Counted from the first letter of the stretch, positions 8,944 through 17,933 are shown. The stretch is 23,828 bases of DNA from Priapulus caudatus (GCF_000485595.1 NW_014577136.1:472300-496127), one strand, 5' to 3'. A program made the numbers and translations. The notes: generated by a model not told the origin, from the sequence alone.

Positions 8944-9082
8944 AAAATGGGAATATTACCCATTCTGACAGTAGACGAAATGGGAGTAGGCGAAATGGGA
9001 ATATTACCCATTCTGACAGTAGACGAAATGGGTGTAGGTGAAATGGGAAGTAGACGAAATGGGAGTAGGCCAACCGGGATTT
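8944..9082. repeat. AGTAGACGAAATGGG motif array, copy set 1
   Basis: A 48-bp tandem unit begins near 8948 and 8996, followed by a shorter partial unit to about 9082. Perfect AGTAGACGAAATGGG occurs at 8970-8984, 9018-9032 and 9049-9063, with variants AGTAGGCG and TGTAGGTG between. TGGGAATATTACCCA (8948-8962 and 8996-9010) can fold on itself. A 29-base block (8956-8984, 9004-9032) is identical to two blocks at the window end (23767-23795, 23800-23828). Confidence 0.9.
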
Positions 9083-9465
9083 TACCAACCCGCCACACGG
9101 GTACCTTCGGACATTAGCACAGATTATGTAATTTTATGAGACCGCCGGGTTACAACCCTGGTTGCAAGAGAACGGCTACAGGGTCCGCAAAGCGCTGTTA
9201 TTATAGAGGTATTGGGATAGTATTGTCGAAATGTTTTGCCAGTAATGCAGTAATATGGTGCTAAGTAGTAATTCTGCGTCAGAATTGCACTAGTTGTAGT
9301 TTCGCTCTAGCATAGTCGTATTACGTTTTAAAACGTCATGATAATACCTCGCGAAACTAGTAGTAATATTTCGCTGCCTGGTAATGTACCACACGAGTAG
9401 ATATATGTGCCACTTGAGAGATGGAAATGGGAGAGCCCCGGTACTAACTCAGCACATCAAAATGT
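9083..9465. other. Unassigned DNA
   Basis: No gene or repeat recognised. ACCCGCC and CCGCCGGGTTACAACCC at 9089-9165 are short and unexplained. Confidence 0.5.
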
Positions 9466-9694
9466 GGGGGTCCGGAACTAGGGGTTTCTGGAAAGCATGA
9501 TGCTCCGGAACTGGACATGTTTGCAAGAGGGGGCCTCCGGAACTGGACATGTTGGCAAGAGGGGTCTCCTGAACTGGCCATGTTTGCAAGAGGGGGTGTC
9601 CGGAACTGGACATGTTGGCAAGATAGGGTCTTCGGAATTGGCCACGTTTGCAAGAGGGGGTTTCCAGAACTGGACATGTTGGCAAAAGGGAGTT
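9466..9694 (+). repeat. 32-bp minisatellite with 64-bp alternating higher-order unit
   Basis: Six units of the form TCCGGAACTGGACATGTT-K-GCAAGAGGGG start near 9504, 9536, 9567, 9599, 9631 and 9663. Odd units carry TGTTTGCAAG and even units TGTTGGCAAG, so the true period is a 64-bp dimer. A partial unit lies at 9474-9503. Frames on both strands are proline- or glycine-rich peptide repeats made by the tandem array and are not considered genes. Confidence 0.9.
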
Positions 9695-10140
9695 TGTCCC
9701 GTGCACTTAAGAAAAGGCAATGACACGCTTTCCGCGGCCGCGGCAGCACTATGACCTTGGGGGCATAGGAAGGGGAATTAGACCAGAATCCGCGGGATAC
9801 AGAAAACTTGCCAAGGGACTAATTCATGAGAATTCGTGAGTGTCTCCGGAACGGGGAAATGTAGGACCTATGCTCCGGAACGGGAAATGTGAAAAAGGGG
9901 GTCTCCGGTGTGGAAATTTGGAGGGGAAAATGGGGGTGACATGGGTGTATGCAGGGGGGGGGTCGTGAGGGTCGTACGACCCCCCCAAAATTTTAAAAGG
10001 TCCACATTTTTTCCAAAGACATTTTTTCGAGGGCCTTTTTACAATGACATAAATGAAAAAGATCAGGTACCAGCAATGAGTCCAAAGACATTGCCAATTG
10101 CGTGACGTAAATCTATCCCAATTCTATCCTGAAACTGAGC
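9695..10140. other. Degenerate minisatellite units and G-rich DNA
   Basis: CTCCGGAACGGGGAAATGT (9844-9862), CTCCGGAACGGGAAATGTG (9871-9889) and GTCTCCGGTGTGGAAAT (9901-9917) look like decayed members of the preceding minisatellite. A run of G at 9953-9962 is followed by the palindrome GGGTCGTACGACCC (9969-9982). The remainder is unassigned. Confidence 0.55.
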
Positions 10141-10159
10141 CTTTTTTTAAACAAAATTT

Positions 10160-10282
10160 TGTTTCATAAAAGAGAGACAAAGACTGACAAAGACAAAGAC
10201 AAGACAAGATCAAGACAAAAAGTTCAAAAAACTGTTTTCAACTGAGTCAGAAAACTTTTTAAAAACTGATAAATTTTTTTTT
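10160..10282. repeat. GACAAAGA-type degenerate repeat
   Basis: Irregular GACAAAGAC, GACAAGAC and CAAGACAAAA words (10173-10219) grade into A/T-rich DNA before the GA array. Confidence 0.6.
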
Positions 10283-10449
10283 AGAGAGACAGAGAGGGAG
10301 GAGAGACAGAGAGAGAGAGAGAGGGAGGAGAGAGGAGGAGAGACAGAGAGGGAGGAGAGAGAGAGAGAGAGAGAGAGGGAGGAGAGAGGAGGAGAGACAG
10401 AGAGGGAGGAGAGAGAGAGAGAGAGAGAGGGAGGAGGAGAGACAGAGAG
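10283..10449. repeat. GA/GGA array with 54-bp higher-order period
   Basis: GAGAGACAGAGAGGGAGGAG recurs with its GAC at 10290, 10344, 10398 and 10443; the first three are 54 bases apart and the last 45. Between them lie (GA)n runs of variable length. The array directly abuts, and has replaced, the downstream part of the THAP transposase relic. Confidence 0.9.
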
Positions 10450-10893
10450 CAAGAAGACTTGACAGGTTAAGTCTCAACTTCATAAGCGTCATCATAAACA
10501 TTTGAAATCTGGACAGAGAAGAACAGCTAGGTAAAAACTGCTCCAATGAAGAATATATGAACAGTACAGTCAATAAAAGTCGGTAGCCCTGTGAAATATT
10601 TAACTTTATCATCATTTCCCTCATCATTCTCAGTGAAACGCTCGGCTGTGCTCATCTGGCTCTTAAACTCAATGTTTTCCGTTCTTAGAGTCTGTAGCTC
10701 AGATAAGGTTGCGTCATACAGAGGTCCAGTAACATCTGTCTGGGTGTGAACGCCACTCTCCTCTGTGATACACTTCTCATGTTCTCCCTGATTAGTTATA
10801 ACAGCAGGTAGTCGAAAGAATTTCTTATCCTTTTCCCTATCATGACTCTATCATATCGGTTAGTACATCCGCTATCCTACAATAATTCACCAT
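10450..10893 (-). pseudogene. THAP-domain / HTH_Tnp_4-type DNA transposase relic
   Basis: Read on the minus strand from ATG at 10893, three frames splice into a recognisable N-terminal transposase. MVNYC opens the THAP zinc finger. One base out of frame, CTNRYDR (10867-10847) supplies the second cysteine of the C-x4-C pair. An apparent 11-base duplication then shifts to a 106-codon open frame (10847-10530) with KFFRLPAVITNQGE, a typical THAP core, followed by GVHTQTDVTG, an acidic helical linker and DDKVKYFTGLPTF. A further shift near 10573 gives FLPSCSSLSRFQMFMMTLMK and LRLNLS, the start of the helix-turn-helix that precedes the DDE_Tnp_4 nuclease in this family. The THAP C-x2-H pair is not visible, implying an internal deletion, and the DDE nuclease is absent, lost at the GA array. 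Family knowledge: THAP proteins with HTH_Tnp_4/DDE_Tnp_4 are transposases of PIF/Harbinger-related elements that bind element ends. This copy is dead; assignment to a named superfamily is inference. Confidence 0.8.
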
Positions 10894-11125
10894 TTTCGTG
10901 TGAAAATGTTGGAGATCTCTCTAAACTGAACTTTCCATGCTGTAACCACGTCGCACGGTCGCACCAATTTATGGTATACATGTATTGTATGTATGCGAGT
11001 TTACCGATTGTTAGATGTGAATTTGATCGTGCTCGGGAGTCGGCAGGTATAGGTGGCGCGCATGTTCCAGCAATGTGATGAGCAGCATGAGCTGGAACAA
11101 TAATTGCTGCGTGAACTGCCAGCAT

Positions 11126-11220
11126 GAAGAGATATAGCTCTAGTAACTATAGCCCGCGTACAGTTGCCGCACCCTGCGGCAACTGTACGCGGGCTATAGT
11201 TACTAGAGCTAGAAGAGATA
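11126..11220. mobile_element. Perfect 77-bp palindrome flanked by 9-bp direct repeats
   Basis: The left arm (11135-11171) and right arm (11175-11211) are perfect 37-base inverted complements around a CCC loop. The sequence GAAGAGATA lies immediately outside on both sides (11126-11134 and 11212-11220) in direct orientation, exactly as a 9-bp target-site duplication would. Arms begin TAGCTCTAGTAACTATAG. Nine-base duplications are known for Mutator-like elements and some Merlin and foldback elements. At 77 bp this would be a minimal, all-terminal-repeat insertion. It lies about 230 bases upstream of the THAP relic, but no link between the two is shown. Confidence 0.75.
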
Positions 11221-12000
11221 CTGCATAGCACAAAAAAAGAGTGACGAAATAAGGGGCACAGTGACTACAAGAGAGAAGACTGACTAATTATCCAGTTGCA
11301 TGATATGACTTGGAGGCATTATAGGGTGGGGGGGAATTCCAGTGAGCGGGGAAGGATAGGAAGAGGGTAAAGTTGATGACGGATAGCTCATAACGCAGGA
11401 TTGCATTTGGTTAGGGGAAAGAAGTAACGGAAGCATTTAAGGATGTGTAACGATGCAAATGAATGAAGGGGGAATGTAGAAGAAGACGGCTGGGAAGGGA
11501 AAACGGTGAAAAGGGAATTACAAACTGGTGGCAAACAACACTGTGTGGAGCAAGCGCAGCATCTAGCAAGTCACTGACTTAATGATCAAGCCAACTTGGC
11601 TCACATCAAGGATAAGTTAGTTGCTTGTAGCGCCTACCAATTCCCCTCATCCACCCACCTACTTCACCGTCTATCTACTCACTCAACTAATTCCTCCACC
11701 CAACATTCACCCTCTTTTCCTGCGCCACCCATCTTGTCTAATATCGACCTGGGCCGCTTTTTCCGTACCACATGAGTTTCTTCTCCTGCTTCTGTGCTCG
11801 TTAGCCGCTTTTATATGAGTTTTAATTTTTATCTTCTACCATTACAACCCCCTACATCACCTCCGCATAATCTGGATCGCTACTATATATAATCGTCTCT
11901 GCTACATATTCTGCCTCCTCTCCCGTTTATTCTTATGCTCCTCCACCACATTTCTCCTCTAGATTTCTCACACAAATGTCAGAACACGATACTCAACCAC
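11221..12000. other. Unassigned DNA; purine-rich then pyrimidine-rich
   Basis: 11221-11560 is A/G-leaning with a G run at 11328-11334. 11620-11960 is C/T-rich and gives a 65-codon plus-strand frame with no recognisable domain. No gene is assigned. Confidence 0.5.
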
Positions 12001-12195
12001 TGGCAATTCCAACAAATCAGTAAAAATAAAAAGAATGTATAATAAATCTTATTGCACCACCAGGGATTATATGTATGGGGAATGTGCTTTTCTTTTGCAG
12101 TGAGGAGTTGCTTACCGCAGATAGGAGAGTTATTAGTGGTGCAATAGGATTTATTATACATTATTTTTATTTTTACTGATTTGTTGGAACTGCCA
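12001..12195. mobile_element. MITE-like element with 60-bp terminal inverted repeats
   Basis: The left arm (12001-12060, starting TGGCAATTCCAACAAATCAG) and right arm (12136-12195) are inverted complements at 57 of 60 positions. A 75-base centre separates them, giving a compact 195-bp non-coding element. The terminal sequence is not one I can assign to a superfamily. No convincing target-site duplication is present at these ends; the flanks ACTCAACCAC and ATACACTACT are not identical. High arm identity suggests relatively recent origin. Confidence 0.8.
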
Positions 12196-12650
12196 ATACA
12201 CTACTCAGCCTAACAGAAACTGAACACGAAAGCAATCGACCGCTGACGGAACAAGTGCGACATCTGAGTGCGAGTCTGTGGTGTATCACTGTCTGGTGAA
12301 CTCAAAAATTTAAATAACGGTGTCGATTTAAAAAAAAATCTAGGTTACGACGCTCGCTGAATCAATGCATGTAATTCGAAAAGAACGAGTCCAAGAACAC
12401 AATGAGCCTACGAGCCCAAGGGCAAAATCAGGTAAAAATTATTGATTACACGGGAATGTTTGCTGAGATATAGGAGCAATATACTGCAAGTGTGGTCAAC
12501 TACCGGACTGATACATATGTTTCATACTAATACTACATGTGAACTGTACTGTGAATATATGTCGTGGAAAAAATTATTATTAGGCTATATATAAATAATT
12601 TACTGAGAGAATTATTTGCTATATATCTCACTGCGAACATGGATACTAAG
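12196..12650. other. Unassigned AT-leaning DNA
   Basis: No gene or repeat recognised. An A run lies at 12330-12338. The minus-strand frame 12533-12766 continues into the adjacent purine tract and has no recognisable domain. Confidence 0.5.
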
Positions 12651-12990
12651 CGGAGAACGGAGGTAGAGTTAAGAAACGCGTGAGTGGAAGAGGAGGAAGT
12701 GGAAGAGGGCGAATAAAGAAGATCGAGGCAGTTGGGAGGAGGATGAAGAAATAAGGAAAGAAGCAAAGAAGAAAAAGGAGGAGGAGGAGGAGTAAGACGA
12801 CGAGGAATAAAGAGGGCGGGGTTGCAGGATGGTTGAGAGGAAAGATGATGTCGAGAAGAAAGAAGCGGACTGCAGAGAAAGGTGGATCATAGAGGGACTG
12901 TAAAAGCAGGAGACGATGCACGAAATTAAGGCGAAAGTAGTATGGAAAATGCAGGACATATATAGAGAGAAACAGGGGGGAGTATCTGTC
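12651..12990. repeat. Long purine-rich (GA/GGA) tract
   Basis: About 340 bases are strongly A/G-biased on the plus strand, including (GGA)n near 12776-12792. Such DNA can adopt triplex structure. The minus-strand frames 12646-13026 and 12669-12959 read as leucine/serine-rich peptides because the strand is pyrimidine-rich; they are not judged genes. Confidence 0.7.
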
Positions 12991-13181
12991 AGAAAGATAC
13001 TTTATATTTGTATTTATTTTACCCATTGAGGGAGATGGAGAGAGCGTAGTTGAAAATTTTCGCTTATATTAAAAAGGGCAGCGTTAAAAATCAAATGCAC
13101 AAAGTTCAATACTGTACAAGTTTGTTACTGTCAAGCCGCTATACTGTGTGAACAAGTTTCACGTTATCGTAGGCCATGGTT

Positions 13182-13217
13182 ACAACGACGACGACGACGA
13201 CAACAACAAAAACAACA

Positions 13218-13252
<35 letters not shown>

Positions 13253-13352
13253 AACAGCAACACCACCAACAACAGCAGCAACGCCAACAAAAACAGCAGC
13301 AGCAGCAGCAGCAGCAACAACAACAACAACAACAAAAACAGCAACAACAACC
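13182..13352. repeat. Triplet array (ACG)n/(ACA)n/(GCA)n
   Basis: Trinucleotide units run throughout: ACG-rich at 13183-13252, mixed CAA/CAC at 13253-13292, CAG-rich at 13293-13316 and CAA-rich at 13317-13352. All frames stay open and encode homopolymers (Thr, Asp/Asn or Val/Cys/Leu). No flanking coding sequence gives a reason to favour any frame. Confidence 0.95.
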
Positions 13353-13430
13353 AGTTTGAAACATTTGCGCAAGAGGTTATATTGTTCTCACTTTGACGAT
13401 ACATATACACACATTTCCTTTAGCAAGTAG

Positions 13431-13960
13431 GGAATGACTTATGCTAGCATACATAGTGGTTTTGTACATGTATAATAACTTCTTCCTTCACGCTCAGCCT
13501 TCGGTTCAGCGTTTCTTTTCGTTTACTGCACCCATGCACCCCCGATTAAGTCACCCCTGTCATCCATTTTTTTGATACCTACTCTGATCTTGTTCCGATC
13601 TTCTCATCCTACTCCTCTGGTCCTGTCCTACACACTCTTCTGCTTTATACACACTTTTCTGACATTTTTTCTTCTTCGCCCATGCCTTACGCATTCCATC
13701 TTCTTCTTCTATTCTATATCATCGTTTCTCTTCCACTGTGCCAACTTTCTTTATAACTACTTCTTTCTTTTTCATTTCTACTTTTCTCTTCTTAATTCTT
13801 ACTCTTTTATTTCAGACAGCTTTTCCTTCTGCTGTCATCCTTCCCCGACCCACCCACATAATTTCACATCTTCCCCGTATATTACGATGAATTTAATTAG
13901 ATTTCTACTAAAATCGTCTCAGTATGTGTCAATCCAATGTCTCAATCGAGTGTTTTAATT
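13431..13960. other. Pyrimidine-rich unassigned DNA
   Basis: 13480-13870 is strongly C/T-biased on the plus strand, the reverse of the 12651-12990 tract. The 128-codon plus-strand frame (13572-13958) is Ser/Phe/Leu-rich as expected of such DNA, with no domain recognised. Confidence 0.6.
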
Positions 13961-14039
13961 TTTGATGCAGTAAATTAGTCTCCTGCATGTCTATAAACAA
14001 TTTTTCGCGTCGTCGGTTGTACGCAAGACCGGCTATCTT

Positions 14040-14125
14040 TGATTAGATAATATATTAGTTCATTTAGCTATTAAACTATTAGCTATTAAGCTAATTAAGC
14101 TCATTAAGCTATTAGCTAACCACAT
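14040..14125. repeat. ATTAGCTATTAAGCT-type AT-rich repeat
   Basis: Irregular tandem words TTAGCTATTAA, GCTATTAAGCTAATTAAGCT and CATTAAGCTATTAGCT cover this stretch. Confidence 0.75.
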
Positions 14126-15120
14126 AGCTCATTTAGATGATATATCCTGTGACCAACTTTCCTGGTGCCAATTTTTCCGACCCCTGACGCCAGCGACCGC
14201 GCACCACGTCGACAAGCCAACAATGTACAGTGTACGGCGCTGTACGCCACCGATACACTTCATCCACCACGTTTTCGTTTCCCTAATCGATTGCCAAATT
14301 TTTTCCGTGCTGACGTACGTCACGGAGCACGCAAGCTTTTCGCAGCATTTCAGCGCAGCATATTATTTCTATGGGCTGGTGTGTTATTATCTACTCTTGA
14401 TTATATATAGAGCTGCGACCGCGGTTATCAGAAGATCTAGCTAAATATCTAAGTCAATTTCCAGCCGAGGCGACGCTTATCCATTTTCCTCATGCTCAAC
14501 AATCTGACTTTATATGAAAAATGTATGACAAAAATCAACACAGACATTAAACAACTTAATTTTATGTTGTACGCTGTTTGATTACATGACAGATCTATAT
14601 GTCACCTTGTCGTGTACTCAGATAACCACGTGCGTTTACATTGCTATCTACATCCGTGATTACAAACCACGAGTCGTGACGCTGGAATCGTGGTGATCGA
14701 GCGGTCTTATTATATTGGGCAGGCAGTCAGGCGCGCCAAGCCTAAAAACTATCGTGTATAAAATATAACGGCCACATCTTATGTATGGCTGGCTCATTCA
14801 TGTAGCATACACTTCGCCCTCCCCGATTAAATGTTTTTAAATGTCAGCTGTTTACCATAACTGTACGAAATGGCTGTTATCTGACTCTGGACTTTGCTAT
14901 ATTTGCATTCATTTTGGAACGGAAACGCGGGTTACTTTTTTGTTTTTTTATGAACGTACATTCATATATAAGTCTGCTATGTAACATCACTGTCAGTAGC
15001 ACTTGACTTCCTGCACATGACGTCGTAAACTACTGTTTACGGTAAATATGAGAAATGCTTGGCTGCGCAAGACAATAGGAGTGTATTGTCATTAACAATC
15101 GTTTTTCTCCATTGACGTCT
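14126..15120. other. Unassigned DNA
   Basis: Mixed composition. Open frames at 14129-14323 (minus) and 14165-14444 (plus) overlap one another and show no recognisable motif. Nothing else is assignable. Confidence 0.5.
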
Positions 15121-15126
15121 GGTGTG

Positions 15127-15167
15127 GATATATATATATGTGTGTGTGTGTGTGTGTTTGTGTGTGA
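15127..15167. repeat. (TA)n(TG)n microsatellite
   Basis: TATATATATATG followed by (TG)n to about 15167. Confidence 0.9.
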
Positions 15168-15487
15168 GTGGCAAACGTAGAACTATATTGTGGCGAGACG
15201 GGGGCGAGACACTGACGTGACCGGGCAGTACCCCCCGCGTATGCACTACGCATATAACGCACTCAGCACACCCGGTCGTCTATGCTGCAGGTTGATTGAT
15301 GAAGCGCAGTAAAGCTAGTATAGGCGAGGTAGCTGCGGTGAGTCCTTTATATTATTATTATATAATTATTGTATTATTGCTCCATTGCTGAAAGTGTGTC
15401 GCCATAGCTAGTCTTCTAAAACATCTATCTTTAACTTTTTGTATTTAGCTTTAACGTGATTCTTGTCTCCACTATAGGTATAGTTAA
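15168..15487. other. Unassigned DNA
   Basis: No gene seen. A short ATTATTATTATATAATTATTG stretch lies near 15350-15372. Confidence 0.5.
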
Positions 15488-15840
15488 CCCGCCGGTTTAT
15501 GCCCATTTCGCCTACTCTCAATTCGTCTACACTAAAAATCTACGCAGTGGCTAGAGGTACGGTAGCCGTCGTTCGTTGAAGCCTCTTTTCTAAGGCGTTA
15601 GGGTTAGGGTTAGAGTTAGGGTTAGGGCTAGGGTTAGGGTTCTAGCTCATCTAAACTCTCAAATCGTGAATTTATTTCCCAAGGCGTTATTTCGAAATCT
15701 GGCGCCACCGCCGCCATCTTTGTCTCGTTAAGTATGAAAGTGAATGGACTCCCGTACCCGTAGCCTCGAGACATTAAGATACGGCTACCGTACCCGTAGC
15801 CACTGCCAAAAATCTACCCTATTCCCATTTTGTCTACTAT
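15488..15840. repeat. Composite repeat: inverted arms around telomere-like DNA, flanked by CCCATTTYGYCTACT
   Basis: The reverse form of the AGTAGACGAAATGGG motif occurs at both ends: CCCATTTCGCCTACT at 15502-15516 and CCCATTTTGTCTACT at 15824-15838. Inside, 15544-15569 and 15781-15806 are inverted complements at 24 of 26 positions. Between them lie the telomere-like block at 15598-15641 and CCGTACCCGTAGCC words (15751-15806). AAGGCGTTA occurs at 15592-15600 and again at 15681-15689, bracketing the telomeric block. Confidence 0.65.
15598..15641. repeat. Interstitial telomere-like (TTAGGG)n
   Basis: Seven TTAGGG-type units with two variants (TTAGAG, CTAGGG). This is the G-rich telomere strand unit of most metazoans. 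At about 44 bases and with unrelated DNA on both sides, it is an interstitial block and not a chromosome end. Confidence 0.9.
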
Positions 15841-15989
15841 CAATTTTCCCACTAAATAATCATTTATAAATGTAAAATGTGGTTTTGATTGGAATACATA
15901 GACTACAAGAACCAAAGGAAAACATAGGTACAAATAATGAAAACACAACTTGACAAAATTAGAAAATACGGTAGCATGAAAATGTACCA

Positions 15990-16099
15990 AATAGAAAGCG
16001 AGAGAGAGAGAGAGAGGGTGCGAGGCAGAGTGTGTGTGAGGAAGAGAGAGTGGGAGGGAGGGAGAGAGCGAGAAAGGGAGAGAGAAAAGGTAGAGAGAG

Positions 16100-16168
<69 letters not shown>

Positions 16169-16230
16169 AGAGAAAGAGGGAGAGAGAGAGTGTGTGGGAG
16201 ACAGGGAGAGGGGGAGAGCGCGTGGGCGCG
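15990..16230. repeat. (GA)n microsatellite, degenerate at both ends
   Basis: A pure (GA)n run fills about 16100-16162 within a longer G/A array with GTGTGTG and GGGAGA interruptions. Confidence 0.95.
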
Positions 16231-16247
16231 AGTGAGCGTGACGCAGC

Positions 16248-16288
16248 AATTTACGTAACAGGTGCTCGGAATCGGGCCCTTACTCGTG
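16248..16288. repeat. 41-bp GA-array-associated tail, copy 1
   Basis: AATTTACGTAACAGGTGCTC followed by GGAATCGG and CCTTACTCGTG matches 22253-22293 at 37 of 41 bases. Both copies sit just downstream of a (GA)n array in the same orientation. Confidence 0.75.
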
Positions 16289-16925
16289 ATACAAATTAAC
16301 TAAAATATACCACAAAATTATTTTGGTTTACGTGATTAAGTTTCGTGATTAGTCTCACGCACACGTCTGTGAATGTCGTTGCGCTATTAAAAATTCCGCG
16401 ATACCAATAGATCGTCATTGTAATGAAAGATATTGTGCAAGGAAGCGTTGCTCAGGACGTAAGCTTGCAAGCGCCATCAAGCCACCCTTCCAGCAGGAGT
16501 TCGATACGAACCAGTCTACACTCATTAATGATGCTCGCCTTCGCTGTACTAGTTCGTTACATAATGAAAAACGGAGTTAGGCACGCATGACGTGGTGAAA
16601 GGTATATTACGCTATACAGTATGCCTTGGTGTGGCTGGCCGTTATATGCCAGAAAGGAATGGAAGTATGAACAGCTAGCGTGTTTGTGCGTACGCCCGCA
16701 CATTCTCGTGTATATAGTCAAAGATAGAGAGTGGGATAATAATAACAAGAGAAACAATAAATAGTGAGAAAAAAACAGAGCGAGTGCGAGAGCGATAGCG
16801 AGAAAGAAAAAGAAAAGAAGAGCACGCGAAATTGAGAGAAGGAAAAATATTGAGAGAAAGAAAAAGGGGGGCGAGAGCGTGCGCGTACGAGGGAGAGAAG
16901 GTGTAGGAGCGAGCAGGACAAAAAA
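16289..16925. other. Unassigned DNA, becoming purine-rich
   Basis: 16289-16720 has no recognised feature. From about 16725 the plus strand becomes A/G-rich, producing serine/leucine/phenylalanine-rich minus-strand frames that are not judged genes. Confidence 0.5.
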
Positions 16926-16932
16926 ATGAGGA

Positions 16933-16971
<39 letters not shown>

Positions 16972-17052
16972 CACACACACGCACGCACGCACGCACGCAC
17001 GCACGGACGCACGCACGCACGCACGCGCACACACACACACACACACACACAA
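16926..17052. repeat. Compound microsatellite (GA)n(GACA)n(CA)n(GCAC)n(CA)n
   Basis: Ordered blocks: (GA)n at 16935-16952, (GACA)n at about 16951-16970, (CA)n to 16979, (GCAC)n at about 16980-17026, and (CA)n to 17052. Peptide repeats such as THAR and RACV in open frames come from this array. Confidence 0.95.
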
Positions 17053-17780
17053 TAAAACAGGAGTTTGAGGCACGTGATTTGTATCAACCAATGGCAGCGC
17101 TCGCTAGAGCCCTATGTTCTTGATTGACCTAGGAAAAAAATACACGCCCGCGGCACATACCTACCATACAATTTATATGAAGTGCCCCCTCCCGGGGGTA
17201 ATGTATTAGAATGTATGTATGCTTATATTGTATTAGTTTTGTGCTAATATTTAGGTAGAATTTTGCTATACGAATGCAACATTATCAGTGTGCGTTCGTA
17301 GAAGTAGTGTGCGACGCACGAGCTTGACTTTCTGGTAGACTGAAATTAAATTCATACTGCAATGAGCGACGACATTTAGTTAGGCGGCGGTCGATCACGA
17401 TGTGGTGGGACATGAATGAAAGTAGCTGAACCAGTGGAAATGGGTCTATTGGCTTCGTCCACTGGCGATCGCTTGATCTCGTCGATATTATGGTACTATA
17501 CGAAATGTGCTAGGTTGTCGAACGATGCCTGTGCGTGTGTCTGGTTCGCGGTGGCTGCGGTGCTGTGCTGGGTGTGGGACTAGGTGTTGGTGGAATGTGG
17601 CGACGATCACTTCTTGTGACGAACGGCCTTCCTCTGCGCGTCAGTCCTCGACTCATAGCGCCGCTGCTTACCGAGCATCTACCGCAGACAGGCGTTTGAG
17701 ATGTGGGCTATCAGGGGAATATCAAGCAGAAGTCTAGAGGTATAATGCAAGAAGGCACAGACACGACCTTGAACTTGCTT
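17053..17780. other. Unassigned DNA with a GC-rich patch
   Basis: 17500-17700 is GC-rich and open in more than one overlapping frame, which is expected when stop codons are scarce by composition. No frame shows a recognisable motif, so no gene is called. Confidence 0.5.
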
Positions 17781-17858
17781 AAGCCCGGCGCACATGTGAG
17801 TATTTTGACGCATGCATCATTTTACTTGAGTAAAATTACTCACGTGTGCGCCGGGCTT
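17781..17858. mobile_element. 78-bp MITE-like inverted repeat
   Basis: The left arm AAGCCCGGCGCACATGTGAG continuing TATTTT (17781-17806) and the right arm (17832-17858) are inverted complements with one mismatch and one single-base gap. The spacer is 25 bases. The AAGCCCGGCGCAC end is typical of small class II element ends in general appearance. A target-site duplication is not clear. Confidence 0.65.
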
Positions 17859-17933
17859 TAGGGTGTGTGCTCGACGCATTGTATACACATACTATATGTA
17901 GTACATACATACAAGGTACAACGCTGAACAAAA

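Noticed and set aside
9504-9694. CRISPR array
   Set aside because: Units are head to tail with no unique spacers, and the DNA is eukaryotic.
9444-9754. Collagen-like or proline-rich proteins on both strands
   Set aside because: Peptide repeat length follows the 32-bp minisatellite and competing frames are equally open.
12646-13026. Multi-pass membrane protein on the minus strand
   Set aside because: Leucine/serine/phenylalanine richness follows directly from the pyrimidine-rich strand; two frames give the same impression.
14129-14444. Coding exon on either strand
   Set aside because: Frames on opposite strands overlap fully and neither shows a family motif.
17507-17737. Gene in the GC-rich patch
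   Set aside because: At least two overlapping frames are open over the same stretch, as GC-rich DNA predicts, and none has a motif.
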